Positions 50,035 to 61,067 of a stretch of DNA of 64,000 nucleotides are shown here, one piece after another. Each line of letters starts with the position of its first letter. Position 1 is the first letter of the stretch. The DNA is from Trichostrongylus colubriformis (lineage: Eukaryota; Nematoda; Chromadorea; Rhabditida; Trichostrongylidae), in contig OZ022261.1 in NCBI GenBank assembly GCA_963978905.1, positions 15,535,475 through 15,599,474 on the forward strand, written 5' to 3'. A program made the position numbers and the translations under genes. The notes under the pieces were generated by a model that saw only the letters and a list, made by a program, of their open reading frames with translations, was not told where the DNA came from and ran no database searches.

Positions 50035-50775
50035 ATGTTTGTATGTACCGCTGTTTATATGGTAGTAAATTACTTTCTAGAACGTCCTGCAAAACCCTGG
50101 AATCTATATGATGCGTGATGAATAGTATCCTGCTCTAACCAAAGCGAGAGAAGGCGGTCCCTACCATACCACTACCACCAGCAAATCCGCGCCTCAAGAA
50201 GTAGCATGGCTCCTTCCCCAAATCCCTCCAGTAACTAGCTAAGCCGTCCGAGCCGTCCAAATTGGACTTCTTCTCATCAGAAAAGATCACCTGCAACACC
50301 ATTACTAATGCTGTGTGAACTACTACGTCAACAATGTAACCCTGCAGACTACCTCATCCTATTGATGGGTCCAGCTGACATTCTACTTGGCAAAATGGAT
50401 TCGAGCCTCTTCGTGCGCCCTCGTGAGGTATGGCAAGGACGAAAACCATCTTCGCTCGATGTGAGGAGACGACTTGAGCAGACGGTGCACAGTGTTTTTC
50501 GATACAGCAGGTGCCAGTTCCCTGCACCGTCGACAAGCACCCTTTCTGGAATTGGACGCAGCTTTGAGGATCCGACGCTCCTGCTTCTCAGAAAGCTCCT
50601 ACGGCCTTCTACTTCCCTTTTTCGTTCCGTACAGGTCCATGGTACGACAGAAGCTGTTGATCGAGCTTTGGAATAGGCCCATCTTTTCAGAAATTTTGCG
50701 ATTGCTGAGTCTCACGTCCTTGTGGGCCAGAATTTGCCCATTTTCGTACTCGGAAAAGTGCGTACCGCTTGGCAT
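50035..50775 (-). pseudogene. Tc1-like transposase, C-terminally truncated
   Basis: On the minus strand from ATG 50775 the frame runs through the helix-turn-helix, the shared nonsense codon, a second DNA-binding segment (VSKNTVHRLLK) and, after further breaks near 50385-50400, the first catalytic aspartate in VIFSDEKKSNLDG (near 50275). A GGSGMV block and LLPYKQR follow. The part with the second and third acidic residues is missing, because the sequence switches to the inverted left arm. It cannot encode an active enzyme. Confidence 0.8.
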
Positions 50776-51099
50776 GGCACTGTAGAGTAAATCTCAGAAG
50801 GATGCGTCAACACACCTACCTCACAACTTACCTTTCGATGGAAGCAAGGCGGAAAAGCTGAGTGGACCTATACTTTTGGGACACCCTTATTTTTGAAAAA
50901 AAAATCAAATAAAATTTTGCAATTTTATGCCTTCAATTTTACTGAGGCGCTTGATTTCTACAGTGATCAGGTACTACATATAAAAATTTGGAAAGGAATC
51001 GCTTATCCATTCTGGAGATATGGATGAAAAATAAGGTGGACCTATACTTTTGGGACACACTGTACATAGAATGGAAAAAAGCACAAGTTTGCTCCATCA

Positions 51100-51215
51100 T
51101 AATCGTTTCTGTGCGGAATTCGAACCCAATTCGGCTAGCGCTATGACTTCTCTGCGCTCTTGCCTAGCGTTAGAGACGCAGAGCACAGTGCGCTGGCCCC
51201 CCCCCCCCCCCGCCT
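51100..51215 (-). repeat. Possible tRNA-like SINE fragment and C-run
   Basis: On the minus strand, gggttcgaattcc resembles a pol III B box, about 60 bases downstream of a tRNA-like segment. It is bounded by a C-run of about 16 at 51197-51212. The assignment is tentative. Confidence 0.25.
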
Positions 51216-51269
51216 CTAACTCACATAGCACCCACTCTTCCCTGTTTTTTTAAAAACTTGTAAAATTTC

Positions 51270-51579
51270 TTATTTGGTATATTCTACGAACACATGCTTG
51301 ACAAGTTCTTCTCGGATTTCCGGATCGACAATGATTTCCTTATTCACTGCAATGAAGTACTGCTTTGCTTGGAGAGGTATTGGTAACACTAAATTGTACA
51401 CTGGATGGCTCTGAAAAAGTGTAAATAGTCGAAATGGGCTATGAATTCGACGCTCAGCCGAATGCATGGTGCGTACACGAAACAGGATCAAAAAACCCGA
51501 CTCTCCACCGATATTTCCGTAGATTCACAGCGATCCATCGAAGTCTCAATTTCAGTGAGACTTTTGGAGCCGCGATCAT
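51270..51579 (-). CDS. Putative two-exon gene, 78 residues
   Basis: Exon 1 (51484-51579) starts at an ATG preceded by an in-frame stop and encodes 32 residues rich in Arg and hydrophobics (SLKLRLRWIAVNLRKYRW). A 73-base intron (51411-51483) would run from GTTTCG to an excellent TTTTTCAG acceptor. Exon 2 (51270-51410) adds 46 residues ending KHVFVEYTK. The two exons join in phase 0. The second exon (HPVYNLVLPIPLQAKQYF, then DPEIREELVKH) has the look of a conserved protein. A basic, Arg-rich amphipathic start fits mitochondrial import, but I recognise no family. The donor is weak, so exon 2 could instead belong to a longer gene. It lies between a Tc1-like element and the LTR element. Confidence 0.45.
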
Positions 51580-52793
51580 GTGGAGCCGATCTTATGACGC
51601 TTCATTAGCGTTTTGTTGCTATAGGCTGTTATTTTGATTCATATGTCTGCTAGAGGCGCTGGCTCTGCAGCACCAGGTCCCTTCTAAAAGCTCGAGTTGT
51701 TTAGCTATTTGTTAATTGACACTTATCAGGGTGAGATGACCAAGAGTTGATGTATATATCGATTATGTGGGCTGCGGGGCATTTAAAGAGGATCGGTGCG
51801 GGTGTATGTTGGGCACACGGGCCTTAGTCCATAAAGCCTGTCTGAAGAAATTCATGAAGGAGACCCGAGATCAAACCATGTCGGAATTAACAGCTGCCAG
51901 ATGACCGTGCAGCTTTCCCATTCAATTCCATCAAATTATCGCCACGCACTGCACCGGTCATCAAGAAGCTATTCTGTTCCTCTTTGATCTACAACAGTGA
52001 TCATCCCCCCCGTCCCTATCGGACTCAGGCTATTCCCCCTACGCCTTTCCTGCGTATTAGTGGGTGGTGACACCGCGGCACGTAGATTCGCTCCTTCTGT
52101 ACTTCTTGTCTTCTTCTTCTCCTTCTTCTCCCTAGCTTTAGTCCCGCGCCGCTGGTGGGTCCACTGAGCCGTCAGACGTTCCTATCAAAGGCATCCTCCG
52201 TCGTGGCCCTCACTTCGGCCTGCTTTGTGGTGCCTATTGCTGTAGCGGATCCCTTTTGGATGACAGCTGAACTAGTACGAGTGAATTGGCGAGAAGGCTG
52301 TCTGACTGCCTCCGCTGCTCTCAACTGAGATTTAAGGTACCAGCTGACCTTCAGAATTCAATAAAGCTATTTCTCAGTTTTTCGCTTTTTGAGTACTTAC
52401 TTGGATATTTTTGTTTATTTACAGATTGTACAAGATATGGTTCCGTTCACTGAGAAGATATTCTTTAGTTGGCCTGTTTCCGCACATTTTGTTCAGGTGA
52501 GCAATTACTTTCAATTCTTCTACCTACCGCATTTTGATAGTGTAAGTGCAAGGGGTATGAGCTGTTCTCGGGATACTGTAGTGAGCGTTCGATGGTCGAG
52601 ACTGATGTTGTGCTTTCAGCATGCGCGAGGCGAGGAGCCGATGGAAGGCATTCAACGGAGGACGACGACGGGAGGATGGCGGCTGACCCCGACTGGGTCG
52701 AAGAACTCACGTCTCCTATCTATCGCCGGCACCTAATAAACCTGATGTCATTCTATGGTGTTCCCAGTTAATATGATCCACCATCGCATTTAC
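51580..52793 (+). other. Presumed 5' LTR region of the gypsy element
   Basis: If the primer-binding site at 52794 is right, this interval includes the 5' LTR. A TATA-like tttaaag lies near 51782, a pyrimidine tract near 52100-52135, polyadenylation-like aataaa at about 52358 and 52735, and a CA-type end near 52788. The LTR start cannot be fixed without the second LTR. There are also splice-like signals: acceptors ending near 52427 and 52619, donors near 52496 and 52541. They could be leader introns of the element or host exons. Confidence 0.35.
52622..52771 (+). CDS. Possible exon after a TTTCAG acceptor
   Basis: Following gctttcag (AG at 52618-52619), one frame stays open to a TAA at 52769 and has a natural composition, including DPDWVEELTSPIYRRHLIN. 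I do not recognise it. It competes with the LTR interpretation of the same DNA. Confidence 0.25.
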   Translation, partial: CARRGADGRHSTEDDDGRMAADPDWVEELTSPIYRRHLINLMSFYGVPS

Positions 52794-52811
52794 TGGTAGC
52801 AGCGAGTGGTT
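52794..52811 (+). other. Candidate primer-binding site (tRNA-Met-type)
   Basis: tggtagcagcgagtggtt is complementary to a tRNA 3' end of the form ...CGCTGCTACCA, as in initiator-type tRNA-Met. It begins five bases after a CA and lies about 870 bp upstream of gag, where a minus-strand primer site of an LTR element belongs. Confidence 0.5.
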
Positions 52812-53660
52812 GGTTTTTTCGATTTGCTCCTTTCGAATTTCTATCTGCTGCACGCTAATAGAGTGTGCGCCACTCGAGTGGCTTGTGAAGCCAGAAACAG
52901 ATCTTTCATTGTGGTGGTTGGCATAGTGGTTGGCCATCCATGGTTTCGGCAGTAGTCTCCTATGCGGTTTATAATTCTTGAGCAGTATTGAGGGGTCCGG
53001 TGGAGTCTATAGTCAGTAAGGCCTTTCTTTCGTGGCACTCAGTGCATATTTTGTAAATCGACCCCCGTTGAATAGCATGCTATGGGTTTCTTCGTGGTTG
53101 TCTCGGTATATGGCAGTACGGTGTAACGTGGCTTGAGAAGCCAAGGTCCAATCTTTCCGCAAGTGTTCGAAATAGACGCGGTGAGTCTTGTATTGTGGTT
53201 TCTGTGGTTTTGGAGTTTCTCTTGTTCTGATGCTATTGGCTCATTTCCTACACACCTCCGCTTCTGATGCAAACTCTAACTTCTAATGCAACTGCGCAAC
53301 TCTTTCTTCGCCAGTCTTTTACCGATGAGTAAGCGTTCAGCGAGCTGCGCAGCTTTTTGTTGTGGTTCGCTTTGTTCGCGCTGGACGGTCTTCTCGCGGC
53401 TCGGCGATTTCTCGATGCAGCCTCCGATAAGCAATGTTTACATTTTGTCCATGCCATCGACTCTAGGCTCGGGAAATCAGCAGGCGATCGGGGGCGCCTA
53501 GGAATGTTTGAATTCCAAGGGCTTGATGTTTTGGATCGCCTTCGCACTCATTAGCAGCTGCATATAAAATCTCCTCTGGCGCGGCTCTGCTGTTTCATTT
53601 GTCGCCTTCGACTGCGCTGCGTTCTTGTATTCGCTATTCTGCTACTAGTCTGGTGTCGCT
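52812..53660 (+). other. Untranslated leader of the gypsy element
   Basis: About 850 bp without a plausible gene precede gag. A block gtggcttgtgaagccag near 52878 recurs as gtggcttgagaagccaa near 53130, a small self-complementary motif (ggctt / aagcc) that could form leader hairpins. Confidence 0.45.
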
Positions 53661-55100
53661 ATGGGTCCCCCTACTACCAGGGCTCTAGCCAAAGCGACCA
53701 ACTCTGGGGTCGTAGCTACCCAGCAACGGATCGATCTTGTTAAGGATGAGGGCACCTCAGGTGCCGCTGAGGTCGTAAGACCCGAATCGCTATTGGCCAT
53801 TACGGGCCCCCTGACGTCGGCCCTTTCCGACGTTGAGGATTCCGCGGCGGTGCTCGGCCGGGATGCACGCCACCTGCGGGACGCCACCGTCGAGGCGGTG
53901 GCCGGGGTCTGGCAGGACTCTCACGACACGGCGGCCCAACTTGCTCAGACGATAACCGAAAATATTGCGTCCCTCCTGTCAGGACTCAATGCTTCTTTTG
54001 GGGCCGTCGATGCCCACATACGCGCCATTCCGGCGGTCACCTCTTTGGTGCCAGAGGGGTTGGCCTCTAAAATCACCCCTTTTACGGGATCAGGCGACGG
54101 GGTTCAGTTTTCCATATGGGTGCGCCGCCTACAGGATCTTATGCGCACTCTGCCCGGTGAAATTAGCTCCGAGCGGAAGGCCAACTTTTTGATTGCCCAT
54201 TTGGATGGCATCGCTCGCGAAAAAGTGGAAGAACTTTCCGACGATGATCGGACCTCATACGAATCTCTCATTCCCCTGTTTGAGGAACTGTTTCGAAGGG
54301 CCTCATCAACGTCATCTTGCCCGTCAGGCGTTAGTCCCCTGTAGACAGGAGCGTTTGGAGTCTGCGGCAGTGTTCGCTAATCGGTTGATGAACCTCGTAC
54401 GGGCGGCGACGGCAGGTCAGGACCTAGCTGCCCAAAAGGAGCGAGCGTTAGAAGAGTTCACGGCTCGCCTGAGACCCGATGTGAGATATTTTGTCAAGCT
54501 TGATAATCCGGTTACTTTTGAACAGGCTGTCAACAAGGCGCAGGCGGTGGAGCACCTGCTCGCGGAGGCTACAGCGGCGCGGCTTATTAACCCCACAGGC
54601 CCATCGGCGGAGATATCCGCGTTGGGGGTTCCACGACAGGTGAGGTTCAATCACCCTCCGTCTTATAACAGAGACTCGCCATCCGTTTTCAGGCAGTGGA
54701 GCGGCTCCCGGCGTGGACGTTCGCGTCGCTCGGACTCCGGTACAGCCTGGCAATCGCGTCTTATGGCCGATTCATGTTTCAACTGTGGAGGCACCGGCCA
54801 CTTCGCACGACAGTGCCCTTCTTCCAGATCTTCCGGCCCGAAGCCGATAGGTAGGCGACTTTCGGCTCGCGCTCGTTTTTCATCCAGTCCCGTCCGATCA
54901 CTCTCCCCGCTTCCTTCTTCAACCCGGGGTGATCTTGACGATGCTCGCAACAAAATAAATGCTCTGTCTATCTCTCTCCGAGAGAAACAGGAGGCGCTGA
55001 ACAACTCCCAGGCCCGGGTGGCGGCTCTTTTAAAACGAAATGACGAACTCTCGCAGGCGGTTTGCACGGGAGCGTCGGCCCCACGTTCGGCTCCAGCCCG
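53661..55100 (+). pseudogene. Gypsy-type Gag, one internal frame change
   Basis: Gag would form the particle and package the element RNA. The frame from ATG 53661 carries an N-terminal region, then the capsid segment of Ty3/gypsy Gag (ITPFTGSGDGVQFSIWVRRL followed by AHLDGIAREKVEEL). Near 54290-54300 the homologous frame moves to the next register and continues through ARLRPDVRYFVKLDNPV and a CCHC zinc knuckle at 54775-54816 (CFNCGGTGHFARQC), which binds RNA. A Ser/Arg-rich stretch and a short coiled coil (LREKQEALNNSQARVAALLK) follow. The shift lies inside the capsid, not at a gag-pol border, so it is more likely a mutation or assembly indel than programmed frameshifting. Confidence 0.85.
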
Positions 55101-55109
55101 AAACCCTTG

Positions 55110-56790
55110 GGGTGTCAACCCGGTAGTTCTCTCTTTAATAATGTGCATAGGGCTCTGGCGGCACTCGCCCAACCCGTGTGGTTCTGTCCATCGAGCCCTC
55201 ACGATTATCTCCTTCGAGTACCTCTCGATTACAATTGCTCTCGCTTGTTTCCGAATATTTCTTCTTCGCCTCGAAGCTTGTCGGTTACCCTCTACAGGCC
55301 CAACACCAAACGGTACGACACCCCTGCGTCGCTGTGTAAAATCGTTGAGCAGACCGTTTCATTCTCGGCTGGTTTCTTTGGCGCTCGTTACGAAAACCGT
55401 TCTGAAACTCACAGGACGGTGTCGGTCGAGCATTGCAGACTGATGGTCCAACATCACAAGTGCGAACATGGGATATTGACATCAGACGGAAGCGTGTCCA
55501 AAACGTCCAACCGTTTGGAGGTGCCGTGGCCCTCAGCTCCGTGGGGTTGCTGCGTTACACGCTCTATCTCGGTCACTAACTGCTACCTCCTGTCTACGTA
55601 CATTCATATGCGCCACGGTTCTCCTTCCCCGGATTCGGCCGTTGGTGACACACGGCACTGTAAGTACAAGGAGGGACTATGCGTGTTGAGCGACGGGTCG
55701 GTCCTGCTATGGGCCCCGGACAAGGAAGAGACTTGTCAGTTCCTGGCTGTGTCTAAGATGAAGGGGCACAGAATGGGCAACGTATGGCTCAGCGAATCAA
55801 AAGAGCTCGCTCTCTCCTGGGACGAGGACAGCGCCGCTCTGGCGGACTGTGGACAAACGCTTATAGTTACTGATCAGGGTTATGCGGTGGCTCTTCCGCG
55901 CCGCATGCCACGGTCATCCCCGCAGGTGGGGCTCGTAGCGTCCAACCAGCTCGCGGCGCAGCTCCTTGCAGTCGAGGATGTGGTACAAGGCGCCAGCGCG
56001 GCGTTATTCCGTCACGCCTTGTCGTCCCTCTGTGACCGCGTTAGCCTGTTCGCCTTCTCTCTACATTCGGCATTAACAATGGATCCCACCCACACGGTGC
56101 GCCGGCTACTCCAAAGACATGATGTGGCCGCTACGTATCATGGTAACGGCCTCGTTAGGATCCGCCGGTGCATGCCCATATCACGTTCGCATTACGAGTT
56201 GCAGCTCTTCAACGCGACATGCTTTGCCAAACCTCGCGTCGCTGTAACGCTTTCCAGTGGGCTAACTCTCTCGTTCTTCTTAGACGTCAGTACTTTCTTG
56301 TTGTCCCAGTCGGTCGAGCCGGTCCCTTGCTCACCCAATCTGGTTTTCTTCATTCCTTTTGAAAATGGCACCATCAAGTTTGACCCTGTCACGGGCTCGC
56401 GGATTTCGGTATCTGCCGCCGACGTTCCCGTGTTCGCACGGGCGTCGAGTGCTACCCTCCCAGTGCCGACCCCTCCGCTGACTATTTTCCACAATCTGGT
56501 GCTGACTAATATCAGCAAACTCCTTTCGGAGCATCGTCTTACGGAGCTCTGGGAGGTCCGGCATTATGAGCATTTGCTGTCGCCCATGGGCTCGCAGAGC
56601 CAGAACCAGATCTCTCGATCCGTTTCTTCCAGTGCGCCAGCGCTTCCATCTCTTTGGGATTTCTTTTCGTTTCACCCGTTTGACATTTGGGTCTCGGGGT
56701 GTTGCCTTTACGTTTCATTCCTCATACTCAAGTCTTTGATCAAGCTATACTTGAAGGTATACTACCCACATCTTCTCCTCGTTTCGATTG
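55110..56790 (+). CDS. Envelope-like glycoprotein region between gag and pol
   Basis: A single open frame covers this interval (open from 55062 to 57065; only this portion looks authentic). It is Cys-rich, with several N-glycosylation sequons (NCS, NISS, NRSE, NATC). Near its end it has a strongly hydrophobic segment, WVSGCCLYVSFLILKSLIKL (about 56690-56750), followed by basic/aromatic residues. That is the plan of a type I membrane glycoprotein: ectodomain, anchor, short tail. There is no obvious N-terminal signal peptide, so it may be released from a polyprotein or made from a spliced message. Upstream it overlaps the end of gag in another frame, and downstream the start of pol. The viral family it derives from cannot be told by eye. 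A non-envelope nematode-specific Gag-Pol extension is the alternative. Confidence 0.55.
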
Positions 56791-59700
56791 GCCGGCACCC
56801 GCACGGGACCCCGGTCCTTCGCTCCCCGCACCGCTCCGTCCCGATCCCTCCGACCTTAGGGTCGCTCCGCCCCCGCCGCACTCCCTCCAGTTCACAAAGG
56901 TGGAGCTGGATGCAACTACGTCGTGGCCACCGAGAGCTTCAGCCAGCCCCGTGGTCATTAGCTCTGTTGATCTTCCTCAGTCCTGCTTTGTCGCCCAGGT
57001 TCCAATCAGGGTCAACACGATCCGGATGTTGGCTCTGGTCGACACGGGCGCTGCGATCACTTTGACCAGCTGCGACATGGCCCCTCTCTTGGGTACGTTT
57101 ACCCTCCCGAAAAGCCCTATTCCCTGCGCAATCGGGGTGTCTGGGTCCCCGGTAAAACTCGTGGGGTTCGCGTGCGCGACCGTACAGATTGGCGATTACT
57201 CTTTCCGTCACCCCATATACTTCACCGACGCTCCCTCGGTTCCTCACTCGGTTCAGGCCTATAATGTAATCTTGGGCAATGACCTCCTTCGCAGGCTGCC
57301 TCCCTGGAGCATCGACTACGCAAACAAGAACTTCGTGGTTGGGGGAGCCCACGTAGACATAATGGGCCTCACTCCGGCTGATGAGGCGAGCTCCGCGGCG
57401 GACTTACCGGTGCGCGTTTCCCGGACCACGGTGCTCGAGCCAGGGACCGAAACTTTTGTCCCTTGTGAAACGACGGGAACCCTTCCCGCTCCCCTCGTGT
57501 TAATCGCACAGCGCTCGGCTTTAGCCGACAAATCCTTAATGGTCTCTCCGGCGGTTATCAACTCCGGGAGATGCCGCCTCTTGGTCTCTAACCCCACGGA
57601 TAGAACGGAAGTCTTATATAAGGATCAGGCTATCGCATTCGCAGTACGGCTGGCTGAGTCCGACAACGGAACCTTCTACTGCCCTCCCGCGACGACTCCT
57701 GGAGCCGTCCACATGGACGCTGTTGCGTTCGACGCCGGCCCGGCCATTTCCAGCCAGACGACCTTGTCCTTTGACCTCACTCATGCCTCCATCACCGATG
57801 CCGAGAAGCAGATTCTGCGGGATCTTTTCAACGAATATCGCGATCGGTTTTCCCTTTCAGCCTACGATTTGGGATCTTACGAACACACTGAAATAGATAT
57901 CAAGACCACTATGGACGTGCCACCTATGAAGTTCCGTCCCCCACGTATTCCGGTCAAGTTCCAGAAGGAGCTGGACGACCATATCAATCGATTACTCAGG
58001 GCAGCGCGTATTACTGAAAGCGATACACCTTGGGTGCATAACGCGGTCTTGGTCAAGAAGAAGGACGGGTCCTTGCGAGTTTGTCTGGACTTCAGGCCAC
58101 TCAACGACATCACGATCCCGGATCACTTTCCCCTGCCGCGCATTGAGGACGTCTCAGTCAAGATAGCTGGTAATAGGTTTTATACAACTCTGGACCTCGC
58201 GTCGGGCTATAAGCAGCTTAAGCTCTCGCCGGACGGCCAGTATAAGTGTGGGTGGGCCACCCACCGAGGCATCTACCACTTCAACTGCCTGCCCTTCGGG
58301 TTGAAGAATGCAGGCGCCTATTTTTGTCGGGTCATGGCTAGGGTCCTGGGAGGACTCGAAGATAATTGTTTGGCCTATATCGATGACGTAGTCATATTTA
58401 ACAAATCTTTCCAAGATCACGTGCATTCGTTGCGCAAGGTTCTCGAGCGTTTCAGGGCATTCGACCTTAAGATATCGCACAAAAAGTTCACTGAGATCGC
58501 CCACTCGCAGATAACGTTCCTGGGCCATGTTATTTCTGAGCATTCGTACTCTCCCGCCAACCGGAATGTGGAGCCTATTAAAAACTTCCCTACTCCCAAG
58601 ACGGTGAAGGAGGTGAAAAGTTTTGTGGGCATGGCCAACTTTTTCCGTCGCTTCATTCCTCGTTTCGCTATGATCGCGGCCCCTCTGTATGAACTCACCA
58701 AGGATAAATCGCGTTTTTCCTGGGGCCCAGCCCAGGAGGAGGCCTTTTCTGAGCTCAAGCGCCTCCTTACTGCCGCTCCGTGCTTGGCGTTCCCTCAGGA
58801 TAAAGATTTTATTCTTCATACCGATGGGAGTCAAATAGGAGTTGGTGCTGCCCTTTTCCAGGAGACTGGAGCGGAAGACAGATCACTAGCAGCAGTTGGC
58901 TACTTCAGCAAGACCTTATCGGAGTCGCAGCGCAAGTGGAGTACGGTCCACATTGAATTGTTCGCCATGGTGAGTGCTTTGCGTTTTTTCAAACCCGTCA
59001 TCTACGGCAATCACACGCGGATTTTTTCGGATCATCAACCACTGACCCATCTCCTAAGGCACAATCGAACACATGATAACCTGGCGCGTTGGGTCATTGA
59101 GCTGCAGAGTTACAACATTACCATTCAGTACCTCAAGGGCTCCACCAACGTTGTAGCGGACTGCTTGTCCCGGTCCGAGAACGCGCACGTGCGATTTCAG
59201 GACGGGTCGCGAGAAACGGATGACATTATTGAATATCCGTACTGTCTTAAGGTGGGGGTTTCTCGGATGTCCACCCCCCTGCCCATATCTGCCGCCGACC
59301 CTCTGCCTAAAGCTATTGTACCGTACGACGTACTCGTCGAACAGCAGTCTGACCCACTTTGCTCGGCCCTTCTTACCTTTATACAGACACAGGAGTTTCC
59401 GGCGTCGCTCGACGAGGACACCAAGGTGCAGTGGCTGGCCATAGCCGAGCATTGCGTCATACGACGTAACGGTTGCTTATACTACCGGCAGCCCGATCGC
59501 GCGACGGGTAAGCGCACGGATCGCCTGGTACTACCAGAAAAGCTACGTGAACCGGTTTTTCTTGCTTTTCACTCCAGTCCCTCAGCGGGGGGACACTTCC
59601 ATTGGCGCAAGACCTTAGCTAAAATTAGTAGGAAATATTACTGGCCCCACATGGCTGAGCACATCTTCCGCCTGGCCACCACTTGCGAGGCTTGCCAGCG

Positions 59701-60791
59701 CAAACGGAGTGCAGCCGCCAATCGAGAACTCCTCATACCAGTGGTCAGCGGCGCCGTGTTTGATAAAGTCTACATTGATCTGACTGGACCTCTGCACGTC
59801 ACTGATCTAGGAAACAAGTATATTTTGGTGATGCTGGACCACTTTTCAAAGTACGTTGTGGCCTCTCCCCTCCAAGACTGCACAGCGGTATCGGTAGCGC
59901 ACGCGATCATGTCGGAGGGTATCCTGAAGTTTGGGTGATGACCCAGCTGGTCTCCGATAATGCATCCTATCTTAGGGGCGAGCTTCTAACCGAGCTTGGC
60001 AAGCTGCTTCGAGTGGGGCGCTATTACTGTACCCCTTACCACCACGAAGGGAACGGCGCATGCGAGCGGGTTTTCGCCACTTTCCACGCCATGCTCCGCA
60101 CGTATATCAGTTCGAATCAGCGAGACTGGGACACATTTGTGGCGGCGTGTGCTTTTATGTACAACACCAGCGTTCATACCAGCACGAACGAGACCCCTTT
60201 CTTCATGATGTTCGGCAGGGATCCCGTTTTCAACATTGACCTCATCATCCAGCATGCGTTGGAGCGCCACCTCCCGGCGTCGGCATCTATACCGAAAATT
60301 TGCTCTCTACCTTGCATTCCACGTGGCAGGCCGCTTTCGCGTTCAACCAGAAGCAGCGTGAGCGCTTCAAGCAACAGTACGATGCGAGCCATCTTTCTCC
60401 CCTAGAAATTCGTGTCGGGGAGCGGGTCTACCTCCGTGACTTGGCCCCCAAAGTGGGTCTTTCGCAGAAGCTATGTAACCCGTGGCTTGGTCAGTTCCGG
60501 GTTATCGAGGTTAACCCGCCTCACCTAACAATCGTTAGTATCACCTCTCCGCAGTCCACTCCGCGTAAAGTCCACATGAACCAAGTTAAAAAATGTAAGG
60601 AGCTTGCAGGTCCCGTTTTTACCTACCCTTGGCAGCCCCGTCTCGAGGAGGAGGCCCTGGCCGCCGCGCAGTCCACTCCCACAAAAATAATTGGTTACGA
60701 TCATACTTCCCCATCGGCAGCAACACCACTTCCTCCTGTACGTACTCATCCTTATAACACTCGTTTCAGGGCCCGCTGCGGAACATCGTAA
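56700..60791 (+). pseudogene. Gypsy-type Pol (PR-RT-RNH-IN), two frame breaks
   Basis: Pol copies the RNA and inserts the DNA. Order seen: a Pro-rich linker; aspartic protease with LVDTGAAITL (DTG at 57041-57049) and ILGNDLL; reverse transcriptase with LDLASGYKQL, LPFGLKNAG and YIDD (58376-58387); RNase H with HTDGSQIGVGAAL (D at 58823) and SDHQPLTHLL; integrase with the HHCC zinc region (about 59570-59710), first Asp in VYIDLTGPL (59777), second in LVSDNASYL (59956), Glu in GACERVF (60064), spacing DD35E; then a GERVYLRDL C-terminal module and an 18-residue Pro/Arg-containing tail. Frame is lost near 59930, between the first and second integrase Asp, and again near 60285. All catalytic residues remain. 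PR-RT-RNH-IN order places it in Ty3/gypsy (Metaviridae). Confidence 0.93.
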
Positions 60792-61067
60792 CGCATCTCT
60801 GTGGTGGAGCAAATCCTCTTTCATTTTCTTTTGTTCGATCTCTGTTTTCATTCTATTCCACTTACCGTGGTCGGCTAGCAGTTCTACCCGCACCTCTTTG
60901 ATCGTCATTTCGACTTTGCACACATCGTATCCATTGTGACGTCTCGCAGTACGCGGAGAGGCGTCGCCATGCCTCTCCGACTTTTCCCGTAGTTCCACGT
61001 TCATTTTATTTTTTTCAGATAGCTTGGGGAAACACCCGAGTAGACGACACTTGTTTGCGACGTCTGT
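60792..61067 (+). other. Pol to helicase-like gene spacer
   Basis: A 276-bp spacer starts after the pol stop. It has no polypurine tract or TG-start LTR that I can identify. A strong acceptor (attttttttcag pattern, AG at 61017-61018) lies 49 bases before the next ATG. Confidence 0.5.
61007..61018 (+). promoter_or_regulatory. 3' splice (or trans-splice) acceptor
   Basis: A run of T followed by CAG matches the nematode TTTTCAG acceptor. It would supply a spliced 5' leader, either from a spliced-leader RNA or from an upstream donor in the retroelement leader. Confidence 0.55.

Larger units (their letters stand above)
49492..51062. mobile_element. Snap-back Tc1-like transposon
   Basis: Both termini read cagtgtgtcccaaaagtata inward, flanked by TA (49490-49491, 51063-51064). 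Positions 49492-50034 are the inverted copy of about 50514-51062: terminus, untranslated leader and the N-terminal third of the transposase. Only the right copy continues further into the transposase before the junction near 50035. The element therefore has two 5' ends and no 3' end, and its transcript would fold into a duplex of over 500 bp. Confidence 0.85.
52794..60791 (+). mobile_element. Gypsy/Ty3 LTR retroelement, gag-env-pol order
   Basis: Primer site, leader, gag, envelope-like region and pol are in order on one strand with common GC-rich codon usage. No 3' LTR is found within 3.2 kb after pol. The 5' LTR is inferred only from the primer site. Five register changes occur between gag start and pol end: one in gag, one at gag/env, one at env/pol, two in integrase. 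Those at the two gene borders might be functional; the other three look like damage or assembly indels. The reading frames have no scattered stop codons apart from these, so the copy is young. Confidence 0.8.

Noticed and set aside
54280..54300. Programmed frameshift within gag
   Set aside because: The shift falls inside the capsid domain, not at a gag-pol border, and there is no clear slippery heptamer with downstream structure.
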